Origin: Amycolatopsis lexingtonensis
GTDB lineage: Bacteria; Actinomycetota; Actinomycetes; Mycobacteriales; Pseudonocardiaceae
Assembly: GCF_014873755.1 (NCBI RefSeq)
Contig: NZ_JADBEG010000001.1
Location: forward strand, 994,501 to 1,058,500
DNA: 64,000 bases
Direction of reading: 5' to 3'
The translations under genes and the position numbers were made by a program. Positions 1-8,202 of the stretch are shown in pieces; the stretch's first letter is position 1; each line of letters opens with the position of its first letter. The notes under the pieces are model-generated. The model was not told the origin of the DNA and ran no database searches. It saw only the letters and a program-made list of their open reading frames with translations.

Positions 1-700
1 CCGCCGCGCCGCCGAGGCGGGCCAGTGCCCGGCCGGGATCCTCCGTGGTGCTGTCGACGTATTCGTCGGCACCGAGTTCGGCGGCCAGCCCGGCCTTGCC
101 GGTGCCGCGGGCGATCGCCGCGACGCGGTAGCCGAGCGTCTTGGCGTACTGGATCCCGAGGTGGCCGAGGCCGCCGATGCCCTGCACGGCAACGAGAGCG
201 CCGGGCCGGGCGTCGGCGGTGAGCAGCGCGCGGTAGACGGTGAGTCCCGCGCACAGCAGCGGGGCGACCTCGAGGGGCTGCGCGCCGTCGGGGACGCGGA
301 CCAGCCCGCTGGCGCGGGCGTAGGCGACTTCGGCGTAGCCGCCGTCGGTGGTGGTGCCGGTCCAGGGCTGGTCGGCGCAGTTGACGAAGTCGCCGCGGCG
401 GCAGTTTTCGCACTGGCCGCAGTGGCCGTTGAGGTAGCCGACACCGACGCGGTCGCCGGCGGTCCACGCGGTGACGCCGGGGCCGACCGCGTCGACCACG
501 CCGACGATCTCGTGACCGGGCACGACGGGCACCGACGGATCCGCGCGCAGACCTTCGACGGCGAGGGCGTCGCTGTGGCAGACGCCGCAGGCCTCGACCC
601 GCAGCCGCACTTCGCCGGGCAGCGGGTCGCGGACTTCGCGTTCCACCAAAGCGAATTTGCGCGTGCCGGTCACTTCGAACGCACGATAGGCGGACATCAT
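1..700 (-). CDS. Zinc-dependent alcohol dehydrogenase (partial, C-terminus outside window)
   Basis: About 233 codons of a medium-chain, zinc-dependent alcohol dehydrogenase are visible; the 3' end runs off the window. The catalytic zinc site is seen as GVCHSD (Cys41) and GHE (His63). The structural zinc lobe is Cys94, Cys97, Cys100 and Cys108, and a Rossmann motif GIGGLGHLG follows. The family oxidises alcohols or reduces aldehydes with NAD(P)H in the cytoplasm. Translation starts at ATG 700 or the adjacent ATG 697; a GGGAG lies 4 or 7 nt upstream respectively. The gene lies just downstream of the VOC gene on the same strand, so the two may be co-transcribed. The physiological substrate cannot be told. 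Confidence 0.9.
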   Translation of the reverse strand, partial: MMSAYRAFEVTGTRKFALVEREVRDPLPGEVRLRVEACGVCHSDALAVEGLRADPSVPVVPGHEIVGVVDAVGPGVTAWTAGDRVGVGYLNGHCGQCENCRRGDFVNCADQPWTGTTTDGGYAEVAYARASGLVRVPDGAQPLEVAPLLCAGLTVYRALLTADARPGALVAVQGIGGLGHLGIQYAKTLGYRVAAIARGTGKAGLAAELGADEYVDSTTEDPGRALARLGGAA

Positions 701-750
701 TGGACTCCCAACGGGTTGCTCGGCGATCGGGATCGGCGGGACGAGGTCGA

Positions 751-1323
751 TCAAGCGTCCTGGTGCTCGGCCATGTACCGGGCGTACCAGGTCGGCCATT
801 CCGCGTCGTACTGACCGGTTTCCTTCTCGTGCTCGCCGTGCGCGGCCGCGGCGTCGCGCAGCGCCTGCTCGAGCTTCCCCACCGAGCCGTACGCCACCCC
901 GTCGACCCGCCCGGGCAGCCGGTCCGTGACCTCCTGCAGGAGCCAGGTGTTGCCGTCGGGGTCGCTGAACGACGCGAACGAGGAGTAGGTGCCGCGGTCC
1001 GGGTGCGCGCCCGGGGCGAACGCGCCGGTGCTGTCGCGGTGGAACACCTCGCTCACGTCGGCACCGAGCCCTTCGAGCTCGGCGCGGGCCGCTTCGATGT
1101 CGTCGACGACGAGGTAGGTGCCGCGGACCGAGCCGGGGCTGGCGTCGGTGATGCCGTTGCCGAAGTGGACCGAGGTGGGTGACCCCGGCGGGGTCAGCTG
1201 CACGATCCGCGAAGCGCCGAAGACGATGTCGGCGTCCTCGCGCCAGCCGAGGGTCTTGTAGAAGTGCTTGGTCCGATCGACGTCGGTGACGGGCAAGACC
1301 ACGACCTCGAGCTTCATGTCCAT
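751..1323 (-). CDS. VOC (glyoxalase/bleomycin-resistance fold) protein
   Basis: A 190-residue protein with the vicinal-oxygen-chelate beta-alpha-beta-beta-beta pattern: it opens with KLEVVVLPVTDVDRTKHFY, typical of module 1, and contains SDPDGNTWLLQEV, the usual last strand with a Glu metal ligand. The C-terminal 60 residues extend beyond the core fold. Members act as small-molecule lyases, dioxygenases or antibiotic-binding proteins; which applies here is unknown. The start at 1323 is chosen because AAGGAG lies 9 nt upstream; an upstream extension to 1413 looks non-coding. It is divergent from the LAL regulator, which may control it. Confidence 0.82.
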   Translation of the reverse strand: MDMKLEVVVLPVTDVDRTKHFYKTLGWREDADIVFGASRIVQLTPPGSPTSVHFGNGITDASPGSVRGTYLVVDDIEAARAELEGLGADVSEVFHRDSTGAFAPGAHPDRGTYSSFASFSDPDGNTWLLQEVTDRLPGRVDGVAYGSVGKLEQALRDAAAAHGEHEKETGQYDAEWPTWYARYMAEHQDA

Positions 1324-1463
1324 GATCGGGAACTCCTTCGCTGCGAGCCGGCGGGTTTCGCCGCTCGCCACCACGATCGCCCTTCGCGGTGTCCGTTCGC
1401 CCCCGTGAGACACCCTAGTCTTCCCCGGGCCCGCGCCCCGGGGATCGCGCTAGGGTCCGGGTC

Positions 1464-4199
1464 ATGTCGGGTCCGGAGCTGATCGGCCGCGGCGACGAGC
1501 TCGCCGCCCTCGACGACGTGCTGGCCGCGGCGCGAGCGGGGCGAAGCCGGGTGCTGGTGCTGCGCGGCGAAGCCGGGATCGGCAAGACCGCGCTGCTGGG
1601 GCACGCCGCGGCGCGAGCGGCCGGCTTCCGGGTCGTGCGGACGGCCGGCGTCGAGTCCGAGCGCGAGCTGCCCTACGCCGGTCTGCACCAGCTGTGCGCT
1701 CCCTTCCTCGAGCGGCTCGAGCACCTGCCGGCCCCGCAGCGGACCGCGCTCGGCACGGCGTTCGGGGTGACCGCGGGGGAGCCGCCGGACCGGTTCCTGG
1801 TCGGGCTGGCGGTGCTGACCCTGCTCGCCGAGGTCGCCGAAGACCGGCCGCTGGCGTGCCTGGTCGACGACGCGCAGTGGCTCGACCGGGTGTCGGCGCA
1901 GACTCTGGCGTTCGTCGCCCGGCGGTTGCTCGCCGAACCGATCGCCCTGATCATCGCCGTGCGCGAACCCGCGGAGCAGCTCGACCTGGCCGGGTTGCCG
2001 GAGCTCGCCGTCCGCGGTCTCGGGGAGGCGGCGGCCGGGACCCTGCTGGATTCGGTGCTCAAGGGCCCGCTCGACGCCCGGGTCCGCGGCCGGATCGTCG
2101 CCGAGACGCACGGCAACCCGCTCGCGCTGGTCGAGCTGCCGCGGTTCTGGACGGCCGCCGAAGCGGCCGACGGGCTCCTCCGGCCGGACGGCGACGCGCT
2201 GGCCGATCGCCTCGAGCGGTGCTTCCTGCGGCAGCTGGCTCCGCTGCCGCCGGGCACCCGGAAGCTGCTGCTGACCGCGGCCGCGGAGCCGCTGGGGGAC
2301 GCGACCCTGCTGTGGCGCGCGGCCGGGAAACTCGGCCTTGGCGCCGATCCGGCGGCGGCCGCCGAGACGACCGGGCTGATCGACTTCGGCCCGCGGATCC
2401 GGTTCCGGCACCCGCTGGTGCGCTCGGCGGTCTACCGGTTCGCGACCGCCCAGGAGCGGCAGGAAGTGCATCGGGCGCTGGCGGAGGTGACCGACGCGGG
2501 CGTCGACCCGGACCGCCGCGCCTGGCACCGCGCGCAGGCGACCGTCGCCCCGGACGAAGACGTCGCGGCCGAACTGGCGCGCGCCGCCGGCCGTGCCCAG
2601 GCGCGCGGCGGTCTCGCGGCCGCCGCGGCTCTGCTCGAACAGGCGGCCACGCTCACCCCCGATCCGGCCCGGCGCGCGTGGCGCGAACTTGCGGCGGCCC
2701 GGGCCAAACGCCGCGCGGGCGCGCTGGACGCGGCGCTGAGCCTGCTGGGCGCGGCCGAAGCCGGCCCACCGGATCCCGGGCGGGACGCCGAGATCGTCCG
2801 GCTGCGCGGGCAGATCGCGTTCGACCAGCGGCGGGGCGGCGACGCGGCCGAGCTGCTCTTGCGCGCGGCCGGACGCCTCGACGGCGACCAGGCCCGCGAG
2901 ACCTACCTGGAGGCGCTCGGTGCCGCCGTGTGGGCGGGATCCGGCGTCGTCGAAGCCGCGAAGCGAGCGCGCGGGGCGCCCGCCGCGCAGGAGCCGCCGA
3001 CCGCCGTCGACCTCGTCCTCGACGCGCTCGCCACGCGGCTGACCGACGGCTACGCGGCCGCCGCGCCGCTGCTGACCGAGGCGGTCGACGCCGTGCGAGC
3101 GCTGGACGCCGGCCGCGAAGACCCCGAGCGGGTGCTGTGGCTGCTGGGCAACCGGGCCGGCGGAACCGTGGCGACCGAGGTGCTGGACTACGCGGCCGGA
3201 CGCGCGTTCGCCGAGCGGCAGGTCCGGCTGGCCCGCGACGCCGGCGCGCTCGTGCAGCTGCAGTTCGCCCTCAACTTCCTCGCCAACCACGAGCTGCTGG
3301 CCGGCGACCTGACCGCGGCACAGGCGCTGGTGGCGGAGGACCGCCTGCTCGCCGACGTCACCGGCGGCCGGCCGGTCGGCTACAGCGCGATCCTGCTCGC
3401 CGCCCTGCGCGGCCGGGACGCCGACGCCGCCGCGGTCATCACAGCCGCGGCGGCGGAGGCAGCCGCGCGCGGTCAGGGCCGGGTCGGGCGCTTCGCCGAC
3501 TACGCGAACGCCGTCCTCGGCAACGGCCTCGGCCGGCACGACACCGCCCGCGACGCGGCCCGCCGGGTGTTCGAGCAGAACACCATCGGCCACCAGGCCC
3601 TGGCCACGGCCGAACTGGCCGAGGCGGCATCCCGGACCGGGGACGGCGACCTCGTCACCGCCGCGCTGGCCCGGATGTCCGACCGAGCCCGGGCGACCCC
3701 GACGACGTGGAACCGTGCACTGGCGGCCCGCCTGCGCGCGCTGGCCGGCGACACCCCGGAGGAGTGCTACGCCGAATCGATCGCCCTGCTCACCGGGACG
3801 CCGTTGCGAGTCGAGCTGGCTCGCGGCCACCTGCTGTTCGGCGAATGGCTCCGGCGCGAGGGCCGCCGTGCCGACGCCCGGGAACACCTGCGCACCGCGC
3901 ACGCGATGACGTCCTCGATGGGCCTGGAAGCTTTCGCCGACCGTGCGCGCCGCGAGCTGCTGGCCACCGGTGAGACGGCGCGCAAACGCACCGCGGAGCC
4001 GGCCGAGGAACTGACCGCGCAGGAGTTCCAGATCGCGCGCCTCGCCCGCGAGGGACTGTCCAATCCGGAGATCGGTACGCGGCTCTTCCTCAGCCCGCGC
4101 ACGGTGGAATGGCACCTGCGGAAGGTTTTCGGCAAGCTCGGGATCAGTTCACGGCGTCAGCTGCGCGAGACTCCCTTCGACGCGGTCGGCGCGCACTGA
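1464..4199 (+). CDS. LAL-type LuxR family transcriptional regulator with N-terminal AAA ATPase
   Basis: The 911-residue protein has the size and layout of large ATP-binding LuxR (MalT-like) regulators. Walker A is GEAGIGKT at residues 35-42 and Walker B is LACLVDDAQWLD around 130-141. A long alpha-helical, TPR-like middle follows. A LuxR helix-turn-helix lies at about 850-900, with LTAQEFQIARLAREGLSNPE and the recognition-helix segment SPRTVEWHLRKVF. Such proteins bind ATP and an inducer, then activate nearby promoters. It starts 140 bp from the divergent VOC gene, so the VOC and alcohol dehydrogenase genes are candidate targets. No cofactor-specific residues can be assigned. Confidence 0.92.
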   Translation: MSGPELIGRGDELAALDDVLAAARAGRSRVLVLRGEAGIGKTALLGHAAARAAGFRVVRTAGVESERELPYAGLHQLCAPFLERLEHLPAPQRTALGTAFGVTAGEPPDRFLVGLAVLTLLAEVAEDRPLACLVDDAQWLDRVSAQTLAFVARRLLAEPIALIIAVREPAEQLDLAGLPELAVRGLGEAAAGTLLDSVLKGPLDARVRGRIVAETHGNPLALVELPRFWTAAEAADGLLRPDGDALADRLERCFLRQLAPLPPGTRKLLLTAAAEPLGDATLLWRAAGKLGLGADPAAAAETTGLIDFGPRIRFRHPLVRSAVYRFATAQERQEVHRALAEVTDAGVDPDRRAWHRAQATVAPDEDVAAELARAAGRAQARGGLAAAAALLEQAATLTPDPARRAWRELAAARAKRRAGALDAALSLLGAAEAGPPDPGRDAEIVRLRGQIAFDQRRGGDAAELLLRAAGRLDGDQARETYLEALGAAVWAGSGVVEAAKRARGAPAAQEPPTAVDLVLDALATRLTDGYAAAAPLLTEAVDAVRALDAGREDPERVLWLLGNRAGGTVATEVLDYAAGRAFAERQVRLARDAGALVQLQFALNFLANHELLAGDLTAAQALVAEDRLLADVTGGRPVGYSAILLAALRGRDADAAAVITAAAAEAAARGQGRVGRFADYANAVLGNGLGRHDTARDAARRVFEQNTIGHQALATAELAEAASRTGDGDLVTAALARMSDRARATPTTWNRALAARLRALAGDTPEECYAESIALLTGTPLRVELARGHLLFGEWLRREGRRADAREHLRTAHAMTSSMGLEAFADRARRELLATGETARKRTAEPAEELTAQEFQIARLAREGLSNPEIGTRLFLSPRTVEWHLRKVFGKLGISSRRQLRETPFDAVGAH

Positions 4200-4278
4200 C
4201 TGAGGGTGGCGCGGTTTCGGCCCTGGGGCTGTATCGAAGTCGGTGTCAGTGTGGACAGCCGGCGGGTGGTCCGCCGAC

Positions 4279-4331
4279 GTCTTGAATGACTCATTCAGGA
4301 CCTCCGAGGACCTGAATGAGTCATTCAAGAC
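4279..4331. repeat. Perfect 21-bp inverted repeat with 11-nt loop in the LAL/EEP intergenic region
   Basis: Positions 4279-4299 and 4311-4331 are perfect reverse complements, separated by an 11-nt loop. Each arm also contains a near-palindrome TGAATGACTCATTCA, so the element is a palindrome of palindromes. It lies between the convergent ends of the LAL regulator (4199) and the exonuclease-like gene (4439). It could act as a bidirectional terminator or be a member of a dispersed intergenic repeat family. I recall similar motifs between genes in Amycolatopsis but cannot check this here. Confidence 0.75.
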
Positions 4332-4438
4332 CTTTGACCTGGCGAACACAGCAGCAGCGCGGCGGGCGAGGCGTGGACGGTCTGCCGGAATCCGGGATCA
4401 CGGTCGCCGAATGGCTCTGAACGATTTCGATACAGGCA

Positions 4439-5380
4439 CTAGGCCGCCGGGAAGGTGACGAAGACCGGCGCGTGATCCGAACCCGACGCGCTGACGTGCG
4501 CGGACGGAAGATCGGTCACCGACGGAAGTTTGCCCGCATGGCTGACGTCGACAGTGGGCAGCGGCTTGACCAACGCGTGGCTGACGAGGATGTGGTCGAT
4601 GAGTTCGCGACGGCCGTTGTTCACCCGGGAATAGCGGTGGTCGGCGGGAATCAGGGACGCGAGGTTCCAAAGCCGCAAGCGGTCGCCGGCGTCGGGACGG
4701 TCGAAGCCGGCGGTGCCGATCTCGGAGCCGGGCGGGCCGAGCAGGATCTGGGTGGTGGCCGCGGTGGCTTCGTCGTTGAGGTCGCCGAGCACGATGAGCC
4801 GTTGCCGCTCGCCGGATTGCAGCAGCGACGTGGCCAGGTCCCGGACCGCGGCGGCCTCGGCGGTGCGGCGGTAAAGGGCGTAGGCGCCGTAGCGGCCGCG
4901 TTCGCCTTCGTCGCGGGGCGCGAACCGGCCGCCGGGGTAGGTCAGCAGCTTGGACTTCAGGTGGCAGGTGATGAGGGTGAGCGTCGTACCGGGCGCGTCT
5001 TCCACGCGCACCACCAGCGCACCCCGGCCGAGTTGCTCGCTGCGGGCGGCGGGCGGGTCGGCGATCTGGACCGGCGCCAGCTTCGGCGGCAGGGACGCGC
5101 TGTCGGCGACGACCGTCAGCGGCAAGCGGGAGAGGAAACCGACCCGGATGCCGCGCGAGTCGGGGTGTCCCGAGCACGCGGTGTGCCACTGCCCGGGCAG
5201 CCGGCCGGCCAGGTCGTCCAGTGCCGCGGGGTCGCCGACCTCCTGGACGGCCAGCACGTCGGGGCTGATGGCCGTGATGGTGTCGCGGAGGGCGGCCAGC
5301 TTGGTGTCGTAGGCCTCCTCATCGGAAGGCCCAGCGGGGCGGAACAGGTTCTCCAGGTTCCACGTGCCGATGACCACCAT
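4439..5380 (-). CDS. Endonuclease/exonuclease/phosphatase family protein
   Basis: The 313-residue protein carries the metal-dependent EEP (DNase I-like) motif series in order: GTWNLENLF (Asn8), VQEVG (Glu47), TCHLKSK (His140), GDLNDE (Asp200, Asn202) and SDHAP (Asp302, His303). The family cleaves phosphodiester or phosphate bonds in nucleic acids, lipids or inositol phosphates. No secretion signal is evident, since the sequence begins MVVIGTWN directly at the first strand, so it is probably cytoplasmic. All catalytic residues look intact. Its substrate cannot be inferred from the neighbours. Confidence 0.88.
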   Translation of the reverse strand: MVVIGTWNLENLFRPAGPSDEEAYDTKLAALRDTITAISPDVLAVQEVGDPAALDDLAGRLPGQWHTACSGHPDSRGIRVGFLSRLPLTVVADSASLPPKLAPVQIADPPAARSEQLGRGALVVRVEDAPGTTLTLITCHLKSKLLTYPGGRFAPRDEGERGRYGAYALYRRTAEAAAVRDLATSLLQSGERQRLIVLGDLNDEATAATTQILLGPPGSEIGTAGFDRPDAGDRLRLWNLASLIPADHRYSRVNNGRRELIDHILVSHALVKPLPTVDVSHAGKLPSVTDLPSAHVSASGSDHAPVFVTFPAA

Positions 5381-5530
5381 GACGTCTCCCTCGCGTGCGT
5401 TATCCGAGTACTCGCGAGATCCCGGGGATCGGTTACAGCCGTCACCTGATTGCCCTAGCCGGGGTTTCCGCGACGCCGGCGAGGCCCCGGACGGGACGTT
5501 CCGCGCCCAGTCACGTCCTGGCCGGACGGG

Positions 5531-6805
5531 TCACGACCGGAGGACGAACTCGGCCACGTCGCGGCCGAGCTGCCGCCCGGCTTCGTGGTCGAGCCGGGTG
5601 TGGACGCCGGCCGCGATGCGGCTCAGCCCCGCTTCGTCCGCGGCGGCCTGGAACGACGTGAACCGCCGGGTCACACCCGGCAGCGCTTCGGACGTGACCG
5701 CCAGGGCCCAGCGCGGCCCGTACTCCTGGCGCAGGACCAGCGCACCCGCTTGCGAGATGACGCTGTGCGCGCCGGGGTACGCCGGGTCGGGCGGGGTGGT
5801 GGCGAGGCTCGACCAGTCCGGGACGCCGTCGGTGGCCGGGTTGCCGTCCTCTTCGGCCAGCCTGATCGCGGTGATCGGCCGCCAGATCCGGTAGTGGTAC
5901 TTCGCGTCGTAGAAGGCGATCACGGCGTCGGCGAAGGTCAGGTTGAGGCGGGCGAACACCCGGGCCGCGACGAGCAGGCCGCTGCGCGAGCCGCCGACCA
6001 CCGACTGCGCGATCTCGTTCCAGTGGTTCCAGATCGGCGCGGCCCAGAACCGCGCCTGCACGGTCTCGTCGGCGGTGCGGGTCGTGCTGGTGTCGCGTCC
6101 GGTCGCGGCCACCTCCCGCAGGGCGTCCGCGTACCGCGCGCCGCCGAGCGCCGGGTAGGGCCCGGGCCGGAACCGCTCCGCCCGGTCGAGCACGAACGGC
6201 GTCACGGCGGCCCAGTGGGTGAACGCGGCGGGGGCGAACGCGGGCGGCGTCGGCCGGTACTCCCCGGGTGCGGTGCCCGGCGGCAGGACCGGCGGGACCG
6301 CCGCCGAGCCGTCGTCCGCCCGCAGGCCCAGCAGCAGCCGGGCGACCAGCCGCCCGGCCCGGACGCCGGCGTCCCGCGCGGCCGCCCGCGGCACCTCCGC
6401 CAGCTGACTGGCCAGCAGGGCGGCGAGCTCGCCGGCCCGGGCGGGGTAGAGCGCGGCCAGCACGTCGTGCGCGGCCTGCGCCGCGGACGCTTCCGGCGCC
6501 GCCTGCCCCGGGACGTCGACGGTGAACAGGTAAGGCCGCCCGGTGCCCGTCGTCGCGACGACGGCGTCGTGGATCGCCGCGTGCAGCAAGGCGAAACTGC
6601 GAGTCGGGTGCACGGTCGCGGGCTGCAGGCCGGTCGTGCGCACGATGGTCAGCAGCTCCCGGTTCCAGGCGAGGACGACGTCCGCGCCGCCCGGTCGCGC
6701 GGGCGTCGCGGCGGCGACGGGTGCCGGCAGGCCGCTGGTGGCGAGCACGGCGGCGGCCGCCCCGCCGGTCACGAGCATCGTCCGGCGCGACATCGGTGTG
6801 GTCAT
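5531..6805 (-). CDS. Vanadium-dependent haloperoxidase-like / PAP2-fold secreted protein
   Basis: A 424-residue protein starting with a twin-arginine-type leader (SRRTMLVTGG, then a hydrophobic Ala-rich segment to about residue 34), so it is probably exported folded. The vanadate/phosphate-binding motif series is present: KYHYRIWRP (Lys302, Arg309), PGAHSVISQ (His347, Ser348) and GVHTRLDHEAG (His402, His407). Family members oxidise halides with H2O2 or act as acid phosphatases; many actinomycete relatives are uncharacterised. Start ATG 6805 follows GGGGAG by 4 nt. It diverges from the ECF sigma operon and shares a symmetrical control region with it. Confidence 0.85.
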   Translation of the reverse strand: MTTPMSRRTMLVTGGAAAAVLATSGLPAPVAAATPARPGGADVVLAWNRELLTIVRTTGLQPATVHPTRSFALLHAAIHDAVVATTGTGRPYLFTVDVPGQAAPEASAAQAAHDVLAALYPARAGELAALLASQLAEVPRAAARDAGVRAGRLVARLLLGLRADDGSAAVPPVLPPGTAPGEYRPTPPAFAPAAFTHWAAVTPFVLDRAERFRPGPYPALGGARYADALREVAATGRDTSTTRTADETVQARFWAAPIWNHWNEIAQSVVGGSRSGLLVAARVFARLNLTFADAVIAFYDAKYHYRIWRPITAIRLAEEDGNPATDGVPDWSSLATTPPDPAYPGAHSVISQAGALVLRQEYGPRWALAVTSEALPGVTRRFTSFQAAADEAGLSRIAAGVHTRLDHEAGRQLGRDVAEFVLRS

Positions 6806-6840
6806 TTCGCTCCCCAGGTCGTCGGAGGGTTCGCCTGCCG

Positions 6841-6879
6841 ATACGGTCCCGGGTTACGGGCTGTAACCCGGGCGCGTAT
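6841..6879. promoter_or_regulatory. Divergent control region with paired GTAACCC-N5-CGTAT motifs
   Basis: Positions 6848-6857 and 6863-6872 form a perfect 10-bp inverted repeat around a 5-nt spacer. The arrangement places GTAACCC-N5-CGTAT on the plus strand (6863-6879) and again on the minus strand (6857 down to 6841). Each copy points toward one of the two divergent genes, the sigma factor and the haloperoxidase-like gene. A third copy precedes the cupredoxin gene at 8179. The likeliest reading is a recognition element for the adjacent ECF sigma factor or for a partner regulator; this is inferred. Confidence 0.6.
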
Positions 6880-6920
6880 TCCTCAGGTGGCGGGAAGAGT
6901 CGGTGGGGAGAAGGCGGGCG

Positions 6921-7502
6921 GTGCCGGTGGCACAGCGGTTCCGGCGCAAGCGCGCCGAGCAGGACGAAGCGGGCGTGGCGCCGCGCCCGCGGCTGCACGC
7001 GGTCGGGGCGGACGTCTACCCGGACTGGGAGGCGGTCTACCGCGACAACGTCGACCGCGTGTACCGGCTGATGTTTTCGAAGGTGGGCAACCGGCCGGAC
7101 GCCGAAGACCTCACCACGGAGGTCTTCCTGACCGCGTTGCGGCCGCTGCGCGTCTCGGCGAGCGTGGGCGAGGTCCGGGCCTACCTGCTGGCTACCGCGC
7201 GGACCGTGCTGGCCGGCCACTGGCGGCGCACGCTCGGCCGGGAGATCACCACGCTGGACGAGGAGCACGACGTCGCCGCCTTCGAAGCGGGCACTGTCGA
7301 CCCGACGACGCTCGCCCGCGCCGAAGCGATCCTCGCGCTCCTGCCGGAGCGGTACGGGCGGATCCTGCGGCTGCGCTTCTTGCAGGCTTGCTCGCTGAAG
7401 GAAGCGGCGGAGCAGCTGGGCACCACCGTCGGCAACGCGAAGGTGCTGCAGCACCGGGCGTTGCGCCAGGCGGCCCAGCTGGCGGAAGGGATGGAGACGT
7501 GA
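6921..7502 (+). CDS. ECF-type RNA polymerase sigma factor
   Basis: About 193 residues with sigma region 2 (VYRLMFSKVGNRPDAEDLTT and the following EVFLTALR) and region 4 helix-turn-helix (LPERYGRILRLRFLQACSLK through VGNAKVLQHRALRQ). There is no region 1.1 or 3, as expected for an ECF factor. Start GTG 6921 is preferred because GGGGAGAAGG lies just upstream; GTG 6927 and GTG 6903 are alternatives. The stop overlaps the GTG of the Rieske gene by 4 bp, implying translational coupling. A matching motif in front of this gene suggests autoregulation. No classical zinc-finger anti-sigma gene is adjacent; the coupled Rieske protein takes that position. Confidence 0.9.
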   Translation: MPVAQRFRRKRAEQDEAGVAPRPRLHAVGADVYPDWEAVYRDNVDRVYRLMFSKVGNRPDAEDLTTEVFLTALRPLRVSASVGEVRAYLLATARTVLAGHWRRTLGREITTLDEEHDVAAFEAGTVDPTTLARAEAILALLPERYGRILRLRFLQACSLKEAAEQLGTTVGNAKVLQHRALRQAAQLAEGMET

Positions 7503-8182
7503 GCACTCGAGGCGTCCGCCGGTTCGTGAAGGACCTCCTGCGGCGGCGACGGCCGCGCCCGTTCGCGGCCGGCCCGGACGAAGAAGCCGAGCTGCGGACC
7601 GCGGTGCTGCTGCGCGCCGCCCGGCCCGGCGGCGCCGCGGCGAGCGAGGAGTTCGTCGCCGGGCTGCACCGACGGCTCGCGCAGGAGCTCGGGGAACCGG
7701 CGCCGGCGCGTGGGGGCAACCGCCGCCGGTTCATCCAGGTGTCCTCGGCCGCCGCGGTGGCGGCCGCGGCGGGCGCCGGCGTCGAGTACCTCGTGACGTC
7801 GGCCGCGGAACCGGCCGCGACACCCCCGCCGGAGGAGACGACGCTGCGGCCGGAGAACGGCGAGTGGCGGGCCGTCGTCGCGGCGCACGACCTGCCCGAG
7901 GGTGGGGTGCGGCCGTTCGACTTCGGGGCGGTGGCCGGGTTCGTGCACCGGTCCGGCGGCCAGGTGAGTGCGGTCTCGGCCACCTGCACGCACCTGGGCT
8001 GCCGGCTGAACCTCGACGCGCCGGCGCGGCGGCTGAACTGCCCGTGCCACCGGACGTCGTTCGCCGTCGACGGCGTCGTCCTGACGCACCAGCTGCCGGT
8101 GACGCCGCCGCCGCTGCCGCACCTGGTGGTGCGCGAAGCCGGGGGAGTGGTCGAGGTGCTGGTGCCGTCCACCGGAGCGTAA
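7499..8182 (+). CDS. Membrane-anchored Rieske [2Fe-2S] protein, coupled to the sigma factor
   Basis: 227 residues from GTG 7499. Residues 1-75 are Arg-rich and helical, with a segment like those found in the cytoplasmic part of anti-sigma factors (EEFVAGLHRRLAQEL, 50-64). Residues 78-98 form one membrane segment or Tat-like anchor (RRRFIQVSS followed by Ala-rich sequence). The Rieske domain has CTHLGC (Cys163, His165, Cys168) and CPCHRTSF (Cys181, Cys183, His184), so all cluster ligands and the usual disulfide pair are present. The cluster would sit outside the membrane. It could be an electron carrier for the cupredoxin, or a redox sensor that holds the sigma factor; the second idea is inference from the 4-bp overlap and domain order. 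Confidence 0.85.
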   Translation: MSTRGVRRFVKDLLRRRRPRPFAAGPDEEAELRTAVLLRAARPGGAAASEEFVAGLHRRLAQELGEPAPARGGNRRRFIQVSSAAAVAAAAGAGVEYLVTSAAEPAATPPPEETTLRPENGEWRAVVAAHDLPEGGVRPFDFGAVAGFVHRSGGQVSAVSATCTHLGCRLNLDAPARRLNCPCHRTSFAVDGVVLTHQLPVTPPPLPHLVVREAGGVVEVLVPSTGA

Positions 8183-8195
8183 CCCCCGCGCGTAT
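8179..8195 (+). promoter_or_regulatory. GTAACCC-N5-CGTAT motif before the cupredoxin gene
   Basis: The motif seen twice at 6841-6879 recurs here, overlapping the Rieske stop codon, with CGTAT at 8191-8195. The cupredoxin ATG is only 8 nt after CGTAT. If CGTAT acts as a -10 element, the transcript would start at or next to the ATG and be leaderless. No Shine-Dalgarno is visible before that ATG, which agrees with this reading. Confidence 0.5.
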
Positions 8196-8202
8196 CCCTG
8201 GT

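Noticed and set aside
1314..4115. A very long open frame antisense to the LAL regulator
   Set aside because: It has low-complexity Arg/Gly/Gln-rich sequence with no domain, as expected from the shadow of a GC-rich gene. The plus-strand LAL protein explains the region fully.
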